From the NCBI GenBank assembly GCA_037176725.1, contig JAZBRS010000014.1, forward strand, positions 70,476,501 to 70,540,500: DNA of 64,000 nucleotides, in the 5' to 3' direction. Below are positions 9,833 to 20,780 of this stretch, piece by piece. Source of the stretch: Posidonia oceanica. Taxonomy: Eukaryota > Streptophyta > Magnoliopsida > Alismatales > Posidoniaceae. The first letter of the stretch is position 1, and every line of letters begins with the position of its first letter. The notes below the pieces were generated by a model. The model was not told where the DNA came from. It made no database searches and saw only the letters and a program-made list of their open reading frames with translations. Made by a program: the position numbers and the translations under genes.

Positions 9833-10892
9833 AGTTGATCTTGGAACAAGATCGGGTCCAAGGTAAGAATGATGTCACATTGAGCATTTCCTGAAAAAGG
9901 GAGCTCTGCCTCAAACAATTTGCCGTCAAGGTATCCAAAGGAAAGATAAAAAGAGGTTTGAACTGCCATCATATTGGAGACTCAGGCATGGAGAGGTCAA
10001 GTCAGTTTTGGAACTATGTATCGCAGCCAATGTCAAGACCAGATCAACCATGTAGAGGTGCTCTAATGGGGCAGGAACTAAGGAGGAAATCATGGGGGTT
10101 TTATCCTGACACGATCGAAAGGAGTTTGGCATCTTGTTTGAGACTTCACTCGGATTGGAATTGATAAAAGGATAGGTAGGAGCTTGGTTGGCTCAGGGAG
10201 AATCACATGTCCTAAGGGTTTCTAACACTCTTGAAGGTCATTTTGCTCTATCCGTGCTCCACTTCCAATGATATGAGAGAATGCATGGATGCATGATTCA
10301 AACAAACAATGATAATGCAAGGTCAACATGCGATGCAATGAATGGTCCATATGCTAGGTTAGGCCGGCGGGGTACGGTTGGTCCCAAACCATATGGACAT
10401 ATGCAAAATGAATGAATGCAATTTGTTGTGGTCAAGTGTTTTCCGTCCTCAAGTGTGACCGGTACTCTCAGGAAAGGACTGTCGTCCCACAGCTCGATTT
10501 GGCAAGTAAAGAGGCTCTATGCATAGAGAACCGGGTGAGGGAGTGAACCCTTCACCTGCCAAACCGATGTTTCATCTTTTAGTCGCAACAGTTGTGTCAG
10601 TGGACACGGTGTGAGCTTTAAGGCAGGGGCCTCAGCTTTGCTTTTAGTTCGCAGTTTGGTAGAATCATCCTTCGTGAAAATGTGCAAAATGATGGTCTAT
10701 CTTAATGTTCCAATCACCGCTTCATTGGGCACCCGGAATAGTCACCGGTTGCAGGGGTGACGTGCAATCTTCTGGTTATTATGTCTCGAAATCCATGTTA
10801 CCCTCTGTTTTTTTTTGATAGGAGGGGATAAAAGGAGGCCGTACTTGTCTTCCAGAGGGCATTCTGTAGAATTAATCCCCTCCCCTTTGACC
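9833..10892. other. Element E spacer between polypurine tract and antisense gene
   Basis: About 1 kb of mixed composition with no convincing coding frame. It must contain the start region of the plus-strand gene at 10893. A poly-T run at about 10807-10816 is followed by GGGGATAAAAGG at 10825, a weak TATA-like candidate about 65 bases upstream of the start codon. Confidence 0.5.
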
Positions 10893-12261
10893 ATGAAGCT
10901 TCCTTCTTTCTCTTCTTCAACCTTCACCGTGGAGAGGGTGGTTGATATCCCCAACCACTTGATACAAGCCATTCGTGATGATCAGGTATGCTCTCTCCTT
11001 CTCTTCTTTGTCCTCGTATGCTTTGCTTGTGGCTTTGTTTCTAAGTGTTTGCTTGTTGTAGGCTATAGTAAACCTTACTGAATGTCCGAATTTTCACAAT
11101 TCTTTCTGGTATACTCTACGTTGGGTGTCTAGTTTGATTAACCGGGCAGAGGATAATAGGCATCTTTTCGGATCCAGTGGCTTTGACAAGCTCCTTGATT
11201 TGATCCGTACTCCTTTGCCTTGGCCATTGCTGCATGCTTTGTTGGCTTTCTGGAATAGTTCTTCGAACACCTTCAACCTTCCCTGTGGGGAGACTTTGAT
11301 TTCGTGCGAGGAGGTATCTTCTTTGCTCGGGTTGACGGCGAAATCTACCGAAGTAGCAGACGATCACTTCACCATCTCTGTTGAGACTGTAGGCTCCAAG
11401 AAGATAGGTTGGTACTTAGCAAAAGATCAGGAAACCAGTAAAGCTTTAATGCACTCGGGGAGGCTCTTCCTTCGAGGCTTGTGGGAGATCCTTAATACCC
11501 GGCAACTTGCTGAGACTGAACTGAAGACTGGTCTATTCATAGCTATTGGTGGGCTTGCACTGTTTGCTGATGATAATTTCACACTGGATCTCCATCATGC
11601 AGACCTCCTGATGCTAGTTGCTGTCCGACCAGACTTGTACATGGCTCCTGCTGTGCTGGCATACACCATGGAGGGACTTACTAGTGCTTCATGTTCAGGG
11701 AAGTTCTTCGGTTCCCCACTGTTGTTGCACAAGTGGTTCATGCCCCACTGCTGCAGCTATGCAGATTTCGCTGGCTTGAGCTTTTATGACTGCATTTTCT
11801 GCCTTGGACGCTTGTTGTTGCAAGATTTTGACTTTGTGCCAAAGCTGCCTGGAGCTCATAAGGCACGGGTGATGAGCACGACCCATAGCCATCTCGAGCT
11901 TGTCTTGGTGGGGGCCACATCTTTTGTGCTGTATCCCATCCACCATTGCCCACACCTGCTGAATCAGGAGCTTACCACTCAGGCTGATGCAGTGCTGACT
12001 CCTCTAATTCGTGCTCACAAGGAGGACGGCGATCACGATGAGAGGATGGTCCTGGAGTATATAGCCTGTTGGGCTCATATTGGCCTAAGGGTGTCTCTGA
12101 GTGCGCCTCGGCTTTCTGAGACTTCTTGGGAAGCACAGGAGTCTAGGTACCTGAAGTGGTATGCCCATCTTCGTCCTACTCCCCATGAGTATGTTGATGA
12201 CGGACTGGAGTTTCTGAGGATGCTCGGGCTCAGCTATACGAGCATGGCAATGTATGGTTGA
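10893..12261 (+). CDS. DUF7745-like protein, antisense gene of element E (two exons)
   Basis: Two exons (10893-10985 and 11062-12261) join in phase to give about 430 residues; the 76-bp intron has GTATG and TTGTAG ends. The start ATG at 10893 begins MKLPSFSSSTF. Past the junction the frame runs without a stop to TGA. Landmarks are an early FGSSGFDKLL, then PCGETLISCEEVSSLLGL (a 'plant mobile domain' style signature: a short loop, then a helix holding the L-LGL motif), and a helix-rich C-terminal half with FFGSPLLLHKW. This resembles the plant DUF7745 and mobile-domain families known from Tat-type retrotransposons; the biochemical role is unknown. It lies antisense to element E, between integrase and 3' LTR. 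It is the only gene in the window without a visible lesion. I am confident of the gene, less so of the family name. Confidence 0.8.
10986..11061 (+). other. Intron of the antisense DUF7745-like gene
   Basis: The donor is CAG|GTATGC and the acceptor is CTTGTTGTAG. The intron is T-rich, as plant introns are. It keeps phase 0 between codons for Gln and Ala. Confidence 0.8.
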
Positions 12262-14445
12262 GTTTATTTTATAGTGTGATGGTTATGTTATGTTTTGGAC
12301 ATGAGTTAATAATGACATATATATTTTTTTATTTTAAGTTTGGTTAAATTGGGTGTGTTTTTTGTGTTGGTGGATTATTAGTGTTTGAATAAATGATGGA
12401 AATTTTGTTTTAAGAAAGAAAGCAAGAAAAAGGGGTTATCTGTTCTAGCCACCGCCCTCAGAGGCATCCAGATCAGAGGCGGTTTGAATGAGGTGGGAAA
12501 GTTGTGCTTAATTTTAAAGTGTTTTTTATTATTGGATTGTCACCGCTATTCATGATGGCAGGTGCTGACATGGCCTCCACTAGGGCGGTTCAAACTGAGG
12601 CAGGAAAGTTGGCGTCCTGAGGAAGCCAAAGGTTGAGTCGCCGTAATATGCGGCGTCTAAATAGATCGCCGCTATATTTGGCGACCAGGGCGTGAGTTCA
12701 GTAACAAAATCGAACCGTTGCCCTCCCCTTTTGGCCTCACGCCTCTCTCCTTCTTCCTTTGCTCAGTGTCTACGCCTCTCCGCCTTCCTCCTGGTGTCTC
12801 GACGGTGGTCTCTGGTGGTGCGGCGGTCTCCGACATGGTGTGGGACGTGCTCTTGTTCTTCTCCTTCCTCCCGATGGCTAGCGGCGGCAGTGGAGGTGGT
12901 GCAAGCGGCGGTGGCTCGGACAGCGGTGCTCGCCGGCGAAGGTGGTATTCTCCTCCTCGTTCTCTTGCTCCTGTGTGGTGTGGCCGGCGATGTTGGGCGG
13001 TAATGGATGACCGGAGAGGGCGGACGGCCGACAGTCAGTGGCTAGGATGTTGAAATTTTTGTTTTTGTAAAATGAAAACTTGTTTGTGAATGAAAATTTT
13101 ATTTGGATGTTGATTTGAATATTATTGTGAATGAATGGAAAATTTATTTGTGAATGGAAAATTTATTTGTAAATGGAAAGTTTTTTTGTGAATGAAAATT
13201 CTGTGTTTGTGGAAGAAGCTTGGTGAATGAAGAATGTTAAAAAAATTTTGAATAAATGAAGGAGAATATTCCTGTGAATTTTTCTTGCAGGAGATGAAGA
13301 TTTTTTGTTGAAATTTGTGGGGGGATTATGTCAAAACTTTTTTAGAAATTAAGATATTTTATTTATTAATTATGGAACATGTGGAATTTATGGGAAAATG
13401 GAATGTTATTTTTATTTTATGCACATTTTTTATTTTTATTATTTCTGTGTCTTTGTGAATTAATTTGGGAATGGATGGAAATAATTTATTTTAGAATATT
13501 TTTGCCAATAATGCATAAGGTCTTCAAGTTGGTGATTTTGTGAAATTTTGGAGAATAGACTTCTTTCTTGAATTTTAAAAGGGGGATTGAATTGTTTAAT
13601 GAAAAAAAATATTTAATGGATTAATTTGTGAATTAAAATTAGGAAAGTTCACCTTGAAAGGGAACTTAAATTATTAATGATTATTAGGATAAATTCCTTA
13701 GAGGAGAATTTGTGAATTAAGATTAGAGGATAAGCCTACTTGTTTTGAAAAACTGATTATTAGGACAGGTTGGTGGATTTTACTTTTTTACTAATTAATG
13801 CAAGTTAGATAGTCGAATTTTTAAGGTGGATTGGTGAAGAAGAATTTTCTTAGGGTGGTATTTTCCATCTTTGCAGGTTGGTGGGGTCATAAAAATTTTC
13901 TGAATGTGTTTTAAATATTTACCTTAGTGTTTAATTAAATTCATCCAGTATGTTTAATTTAAAAATCTGAGGTGATTGTGTTTCTTAAATGGTTTATGCG
14001 TTTTGCTTATTTAAAAGAGTTAGATATTTCAAGCAATTTTTAATGTTGTGAGTATAAAAAAAGGGTCTATATGTTTAATTAATAGAATTTTTAAATGTTT
14101 AAAGTGATTAATGATTAAGCGTTTGATTAGTGATTAATTAATGTTTGAAATGGTCAGTTAATGTTTGAAGTGATTAATTAATGTTTGAACAGATTAATTA
14201 ATGTTTTAAATGATTAATTAATGTTGGAAGTGATTAATTAATGTTTGAACAGATTAATTAATGAAATGGTTAATTAACGTTTGAAGTGATTAATTAATGT
14301 TTGAACAGATTAATTAATGTTTGAAATGATTAATTAATGTTTGAAATGATTAGTTAATGTTTGGAAATGATTAATTAATGTTTGAGATGATTAATGTTTT
14401 GGAATGTTTTGATGTTTAACTTGGCATGGACTGACCAAACTCTAC
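12262..14445. other. Spacer between the two antisense genes
   Basis: From 12440 to 12690 there are inverted words such as GTCGCCGtaatatGCGGCG and ATCGCCGCTATATTTGGCGA, like the U3 hairpins of the E-family LTR. From about 12690 to 13050 the sequence is GC-rich with an open frame (12692-13003) that may be a 5' leader or exon of the next gene; I see no known domain. From 13060 to 14445 it is strongly AT-rich. Confidence 0.5.
14085..14400 (+). repeat. AT-rich tandem repeat, unit about 20 bp
   Basis: Roughly a dozen copies of GATTAATTAATGTTTGAA with one or two variable bases between them (AG, CA, AT). Some units are shortened. TTAATTAA is itself a palindrome. It lies immediately upstream of the mobile-domain pseudogene. 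Confidence 0.9.
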
Positions 14446-17306
14446 TTGTGCCGCTTATCCAGGGTCTCCAATGAGGAGACTGAGACTGGGAGGGATGAGG
14501 CAGGTCCTTCTACTACAGGGGCAAGCTCCTCTCGTCCTCGCAAGCTTCAGGCGAGGTGTCCACGTGCACCATCTCCTGCTAGGACAGAGACGAGTGGCAG
14601 TGACAGCGACAGCCTTGGCTTGGGCGAGGTCCCTCACTATCCTCCTCCTAGGAGAGCTCGGACAACAGCTGAGCTTGCAGAGCTAGGCCAGGTGAGGTTA
14701 ATTTTATGTGTTTAGCTTCTTATTGAGTTATTTGTTTATTTTTCTTCCTTATTAATGTTGTTCTTTGGATTTTCTGTGTCAAATGCCATTGCCTAGCCGG
14801 GCCCACTCCAATTGGGAGGATCTCCATGAGACGTACATTCGTCTTCCGGACTTTCAGCGAGAGAGGCTGGCGAGGATGGGCTTTGGTCATTTCCTAGAGA
14901 TCGTGCCTTTTTGAGATCCATCTGGGATTGCTAGTTTCTTTTGCTGAGTGGTTCCACAGTCCTTTCGGCAGCTTCATTCTCTGTGTGGGTGAGATGATGA
15001 TCACTTTGGAGGATGTGGTTAGGCTGGTAGGCCTGAGGATAGATGGCGATCCCGTGGTAGCAGTGTGGCAGCACTGCTACGGCGATGAGCTGGAGGCTTG
15101 CTACGGCGTGCGCCCTCCGCGTTCCGACCGTTACCACACCCGCGTCAACATCAGATGGCTGAAGGAGCGTCTCGACGACCTCTTAGTTGCTGATGTGGCG
15201 GCTCCAGGCATAGCTGATCAGCAGCTACGTGTCTTCCTCTCTATTTTGTTCCACCGGCTGTTTTTTGGCACCTCTTCTCAGATGCTGCACACCAGTTTTG
15301 CCCCTCTTCGTTTGGAGGTAGAGGAGATTGGTTCGTACTCCTGGGGCTCGGCCGTGTTGGCCTACTTGATTTCCCATCTGGAGGCATTTTCCAAGGGACT
15401 GACCTGCTCCCTCTCTGGCTATTTGCCCCTTTTTCGGGTTTATGTTTAATTTATTGTCTGTCTTTTTTGTTTGTTTGCTTGTTTCTGATTTGAAACTACT
15501 TCTCTATGTGACAGACTTGGATCTTTGAGCACTTTTTGTACTTGAGGCTTGGCATTCCTGCAGACGGCCCTGTTGAGTTCCCTCGGGCCCGACAGTGGAG
15601 CAACGTTCAACTGACTCCTGAGAGGCTCCGTCCTGTTAGGCACTTGGGCTGCTTCCTACTGGAGGTCCTTCCTGAGGAGTGGGTAAGCCCTAGCACTTAG
15701 TCTTTTTCTTTTCTGTATAGTATTTGCTTGTTTCTGACTAAGTGGTGCTGCAGGTTGTCTGGAGACCCTACGCCGATGGTGAGCATGCCATTGAGGAGCC
15801 GGTTGTACGTGGTTCCCACCTGTTTCTGCGAGAGTGTTGGCTCTTCAGCTTCTTCTTGTGCCGCTTTAGCCAGGTGGGCCATGTTTTGAGATAGTTTGGC
15901 CTCCGGCAGCTCATCCCGAGGCTTGGTCTAGTGGCTCAGTCGCTTGGGTCGTCCAAAGGCGGTCAGCCGAATACTCCTCGACTGTTTGCAGTTCAACTTG
16001 AGGATTGGAGCTCTGGCGGCGCTGCTCCTCCTTCTAACGGCTCAACGGAGACTAAGGCGGCATGGAAGACTTGGTTCGACACTACCTTTGCTAAGTTGAT
16101 AGTCTTCCACCACTCTCTCTTTTATGGCCAATCCAACGTATCGATGGGCATTAGCTTCCGTGCGAGCAGCAGTGTTAGCGTACTTCAGTGGGAGCTGGCG
16201 GCTGCCCATGGCCGTATTTAGGAGCTGGTAAGTGATTTCTTTTTAGCTTCTTTCTTTTTATTGCTTCTTCACTTACACATTTTTCTTTGCTTGCACAGAT
16301 GGCCGCTTCAGAGGGCATGACAGAGGCAGTCAGGATCTAGCAGCAGTAGCACGCTTCGAGGATCGAGGAGTTGGTGCGGGAGAGGGACGAGCTACTGTCC
16401 CAACTAGCAGGGGTGAGCCTTGGCCCTTTCTTTTATTTGTTTGCCCCTGCTCTTGGCTATTAACTGATACTATCTGCTTCAGTGCAGGCCAAGGGTGCCC
16501 TAACTAGTGTAGAGCCTCCTCCTCCTACTGCTGCAGAGCCAGCCGCTTCTCGCTTCGGGGACATGCTCGCCGAGGAGGCCCGGGCCCACGACTCGGAGGT
16601 ATTTCTGTGCTTTTCTTTCTTTAAATACATGCCCTCTGGCTTACATGATTCTTATTTGCAGATTCAGGCTATGATGGACAAGATCCACACCCCTCCTACC
16701 ACTAGGCTCACGCAGAGTCAGCTTGACGACGCTTTGGGGCGTGCTGACGAGTTGCAGGAGCGCCTGAGTCGGGTGGAGCGGGAGCGTGATGATAAGTTTA
16801 GGGAGCTGGAGACTCGTGCGGCTGCATCAGAGATGGAGGCAGCCAGGGCACGTCTTGAGGCAGACTCTCTGAGACGAGTACCATTTTCTCTCCTGTTTCT
16901 TCGTTTATACATGTTACCTGTTAGCCCCTTTTATTTATGAACTGTTCTGATACTGTCTTTTCTTTGGTCACAGCTGAGTGCTCGCCGTAGTCAGCAGGTG
17001 CAGGAGTTGGAGGCGCGGATGGCTCAGGCCGAGGCATTAGCGACAATGGCTCTCCCGGGTGCCGTTCTCTTTGATCCTGCCCATGTTCCTATTGCTGCTG
17101 CGTCTGTCTCAGGACACTCCAGGGCTTTGACAGTGGAGCAGGTTGAGAGGGCGCGGTCCTCGCCTCATTTGGAGATGCTTCACTCTGCACTTCAAGGATC
17201 CCGAGAGAGGAGTCGGACTCAGAGTCAGGCTACTTCCTCAGTTGCCCAACCCACACCTAGGCCCCAGGACGGTGGTCGCGAGGGTAGTGGTGAGTTAGGC
17301 CACTGA
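14446..17306 (+). pseudogene. Plant mobile domain (MAIN-like) gene, decayed, antisense in element E
   Basis: About nine exons can be read. A Ser/Arg/Pro-rich first exon ends at the donor at 14692. The mobile-domain core begins near ATG 14783 and includes CVGEMMITLEDVVRLVGL, the family's hallmark. Further exons are 15515-15682 (TWIFEHFLYLRLG), 15754-16227 and 16299-16412. A coiled-coil part, rich in Glu and Arg, runs from 16481 to 17306. Most introns are GT-AG, for example donors at 15438 and 15683 and acceptors ending at 15514 and 15753. Lesions are one extra T in a T run at 14908-14912, TAG at 15892 inside the usually conserved VxRQFG motif, TAG at 16219, and two TAGs at about 16338-16350. 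All these stops are one C-to-T step from CAG. MAIN-family host proteins act in silencing and development; element-borne copies have no established role. The first exon's phase does not fit the core cleanly. Confidence 0.8.
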
Positions 17307-18686
17307 GTTTGCCCCTTTGTTTTCTTTCGTTTTTAGTAGAGCATGTACTTGTAAAGTGTAAACATTTTTATAAGATATGAAATGTTCTCTTTGTTTGCCT
17401 GCACACTCTCATCTTTGTTAGTAATCAAAAGGCATACCTTTCTTGACATTAAAAGGATTTGGCTAAGTTATTGCAAAGAAATATATGTAAATGGTAGTCT
17501 TTTGAATGTATGTTATTTTAAAGATGGGTGGAGGGAATTAATTTCTGGCCTCAGCTAAAGAGATGGAGAATCAGAGCCCATTGGACGCCGATTGTGAGTC
17601 ATCCGTGGATGCTCTAAAGATCGTTGCATAAGCAATGTCTTTGTTGAGAAAACGCACCTAAGTTGTGAAGCACGCTTGAGTAAGACGTTAACTCCGAATC
17701 TGGGTGAGTCGGTTGTTGCATCATCGGCCAGATTAATTCCAGTTTTCTTACTTACTAAGTTCTCACTTGTATGTAGGGTGGATGGTTCTTCTCTTTAGTT
17801 GGTTTTCTTTGGTTTTCTGATTTTTTTTGTTATTTTGGGTTTTATAATTTTTTGGTATTTTGGGTTTTATGATTTTTTTTGGTATTTTGGGTTTTCTGAT
17901 TTTTTTTTTTGATCTTTTGGGTTTTCTGATTTTTTTGGATTTTTGGGTTTTCTAATTTTTTTGGGTTTTTAATTTCTCTAATGGGGAAAGACGAGTACCT
18001 ACTCTAAGCGTTAACCTTGGGGGTCTGTTTTAGCCAAATGAGTGGGCCCTAAATTCGTGGGCATGTCCCTTGTGTCATGCCTGCACCTTTTAGAGACTTT
18101 GGTCCGCTCATCAGTCCTTATAGGGTTGCTATTCCCTCGGCCTTTTCAGTCCTTGACTACCCAGGGTTGCTTAATCTTTGCCTGTTAGTGGAATAGGATG
18201 GGGAAGGTTTGGGATGTAGTAAACTCTTGGTTTTGGCCTAGGTCTTGAATTCTGCTTGCCTGCTTTGGTTCTTAATGCACCTTTCTAGGGTTTATGCTTT
18301 GGATACATGAATAGCTTTTGCTATCTTCTTTTCCTCTCTTTGGACAGCTCTTTGCTGACCTCTTCCAGTTGGACAGTTCTACTATCTCGTTTCCCTTTTC
18401 CTCACTTGGGCAGCTTCTTTGCTACCTTCTTTCCTCTCTATTTGGGCAGTTTTTGCTGCCATCTTTTCCGGACGCTTCTTAAGTTATTTGGCAAGCAGTT
18501 CCTACCATAAGCCTCTACTCTGAGCCTACCTTTCCCTTACCTCCCCGTGCAGTATGTATGTGGAGACAGGTCGAAGCATGGGTCCCCCTAGGTGTTCCTC
18601 TCCCTATTGGCTTTGGGAATCTCTCCCCTTTTCCAACTTGATGTTAGGCCCTAGGTCTTTTATTGGCACAGGTAGGCTGATCAAGG
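17307..18686. other. Spacer between mobile-domain gene and integrase end
   Basis: No coding region recognised on either strand. From about 17815 to 17975 there is a T-rich tandem repeat built on TATTTTGGGTTTTCTGATTTTT. The rest is unique-looking; words such as CAGAGCCCATTGGACGCC recall the hairpin words of other LTRs. The plus-strand gene's 3' processing signals probably lie near 17330-17400, where TTTTTATAAGATATGAAATG occurs. Confidence 0.5.
17815..17975 (+). repeat. T-rich tandem repeat, unit about 22-28 bp
   Basis: Five or six copies of GGTATTTTGGGTTTTNTGATTTTT with variable T-run length. Confidence 0.85.
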
Positions 18687-19799
18687 CTAGTACCTCTTCA
18701 GGTGCATTGCATTCCATGGGTCAGGAAGATCTGTCCCATTTTGGGACAACCGATAGGCATTCCCCGGATATGCAGCAACCACTACGTAGGGCCCTTCCCA
18801 ATTTGACTTTAACTTTCCCTTAGGGTGGGGCTTATTGTAAGGCAACACCTCTTTGAGCACTAGATCACCAATTTTAAATTTGCGTTCGATTACTTTCTTT
18901 TGATAAGCCTTGGTTAACCTTTGTTGGTAGACACACGTATGCTCGGTGGTTGCCAGCCGTTTCTCATCAAGAAGTTCTAAGTGAAGGAGTAAGGCCTACC
19001 TCTTTTCTTCGGTGGACATTCCTCTATCAATTTGAACTCTTAATGAAGGGATCAAGATCTCATATGCGACTACCGCCTCCATTCCAAAGGCTAAGGCATA
19101 AGGTGTTTGACCTGTTGCCGTCCTTACGGTGGTGCGGTATGCCCATAATGCACTTACGAGCTTATCTGACCAATCTGATCCCTTAGTGTCTTCTACCGTT
19201 TTCTTGATAATTTTTATTAAGGTTTTATTAGTAACTTCTGCCTGGCCATTTCCTTGCGGGTAATACGGGGAGGAGTGGTGTAGAGTGATACTGAATCTTT
19301 GGCATTACCGCTTAAACTCCTTCGAGATGAAGATTGGCCCGTTGTCTACTACTAAGGCTTTAGGCACTCCGAACCTTGCGATGATATTGCGTTGCACGAA
19401 TCTGCACAGGGTTGTGGCCTTAATACTCATGAACGCTTCTGCTTCAGCCCACTTGGTGAAGTACTCCATTGCCATGAGGATAAAGGTGTTGCCCTTGCCC
19501 TGATGAATGGGTCCTACCACATCAAAGGCCCACATAGAGAAGGGACATGGTGCTGATAAAGTGTGAAGTGCTGAAGCTGGAGCATGAATCTTGTTGGCAT
19601 GCAGTTGGCAGCTCTTGCACTGCTTGACTTTGCTTGCACACTCAGCTTCCATGGTAGGCTAGTAATACCCCCTTCTGATAATCACTTTGGCCATGAACTA
19701 GGAGTTGATGTGGCCCCCGCAGACTCCCTCGTGTGTTTCCTTGAGGATTTCGGCTGATTCTGAAGCGTCCACACATCGGAGTTCAATCCCTAAGGATGT
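18687..19799 (-). pseudogene. Integrase of element E (Ty3/gypsy)
   Basis: Reading right to left, the zinc-binding part has HEGVCGGH with CKSCQLHANK after it. The catalytic core follows: FDVVGPI, then VVDNGPIF, then HHSSPYYPQGNGQAEVTNK with the catalytic Glu, so the D,D,E triad is visible. The C-terminal part keeps GDLVLKEVLPYN and NWEGPYVVVAAYPGNAYRL and ends at LKRY with TAG at 18687-18689. Stops within the zinc region (TAG near 19697 and 19662, the second at a position usually Trp) and a frame break near 19305 show it is dead. It would insert element DNA into chromosomes with a 5-bp duplication. Confidence 0.88.
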
Positions 19800-20780
19800 C
19801 CTCTGGAACAGTGTGTTGGCTCTGATGTAGTACCTTGTAGCCATCCTCCTCAGTGCCTCTCTGTCTCTGGGAGTTGCATAGGTCAGGAAGGTGCCATCCT
19901 GCACATAGTTCCATATGTCATAGTACCACGGATTCCCATCATTGCTTATCTCTATAGCTCCTTGATAACAGACCTCTACGTGCATCATGTTTTCCTGGTT
20001 TGGTTCCTCTCTGAATTCCTGTACCCAATCTGCGGCAAACTCCACTGTTGGTGCGCTGATCTTCTGCAACGTGATGGATTGCTCATCTGAACTGAAGGGG
20101 AATGAGGACACCAATGAGGCCAGTGAATCGGCCATGATATTGTTGCTTCTGAGCGTATGCCCATATACTACTCTGTCAAACTTCTTCAATAAAGCTCTGG
20201 CTAAATTGCTGTATTCCTGCAACTTTGGTGAGAGGGTCTTGTATTTGTTGAGGACTTGTCGGATGACGAGCTGTGAGTCCCCAATTACTTTTAGCCTCCT
20301 TGCCCCTAGATCGAGAGCCATTCATAGCCCTACGATGAGTGCCTCGTATTCTGCAATATTGTTACTTACTGAGAAGAGTAGTTGGGCCGCGGCAGGGAGA
20401 ACAACACCCTTTAGAGTGAGGAGTGTTGCCCCTATCCCGACGCCCTGCGAGTTAAGGGCTCCATCGAAATGGAGAGTCCATTCTCTGACAAGTGGCATGA
20501 CACTTCTGATCGCCAGTATTTCCTCGTCTAGAAAATCTATTGAAACTGGCTGATATTCTGACATAGGTAGCCTAGCAAGTTGATCCGCGATAGCCTGCCC
20601 CTTGACCGCCTTCTGAGTGACAAACTGCAGGTCAAATTCAGTGAGGAGCATTTGCCATCGTGCTAGCCTTCCAGACAGTGCAAGTATCTCGAACATGTAC
20701 TTCATAAGGTCCATTTTGGCTATATAGCAGACTTTGTGTGCCAGAAAGTAGTGTCTGAGCTTTTGTGAGGCCCACACCAA
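19800..20780 (-). pseudogene. RNase H of element E
   Basis: The segment holds LTEFDLQFVTQKAVKGQAIAD (linker), then TLHFDGALNSQGVGIGATL with the first catalytic Asp, AEYEALIVGL with the Glu, LKVIGDSQLVIRQV with the second Asp and NIMADSLASL with the last. This set marks a Tat-type second (archaeal-like) RNase H. A stop at 20319-20321 splits the reading frame between LIVGL and MALDLGARR. It would remove the RNA template during reverse transcription. Confidence 0.85.

Noticed and set aside
12692..13053. A separate small gene in the GC-rich part between the antisense genes
   Set aside because: Two overlapping frames of low-complexity Ser/Gly/Arg composition with no domain; it may be leader sequence, so it is only noted in the spacer.
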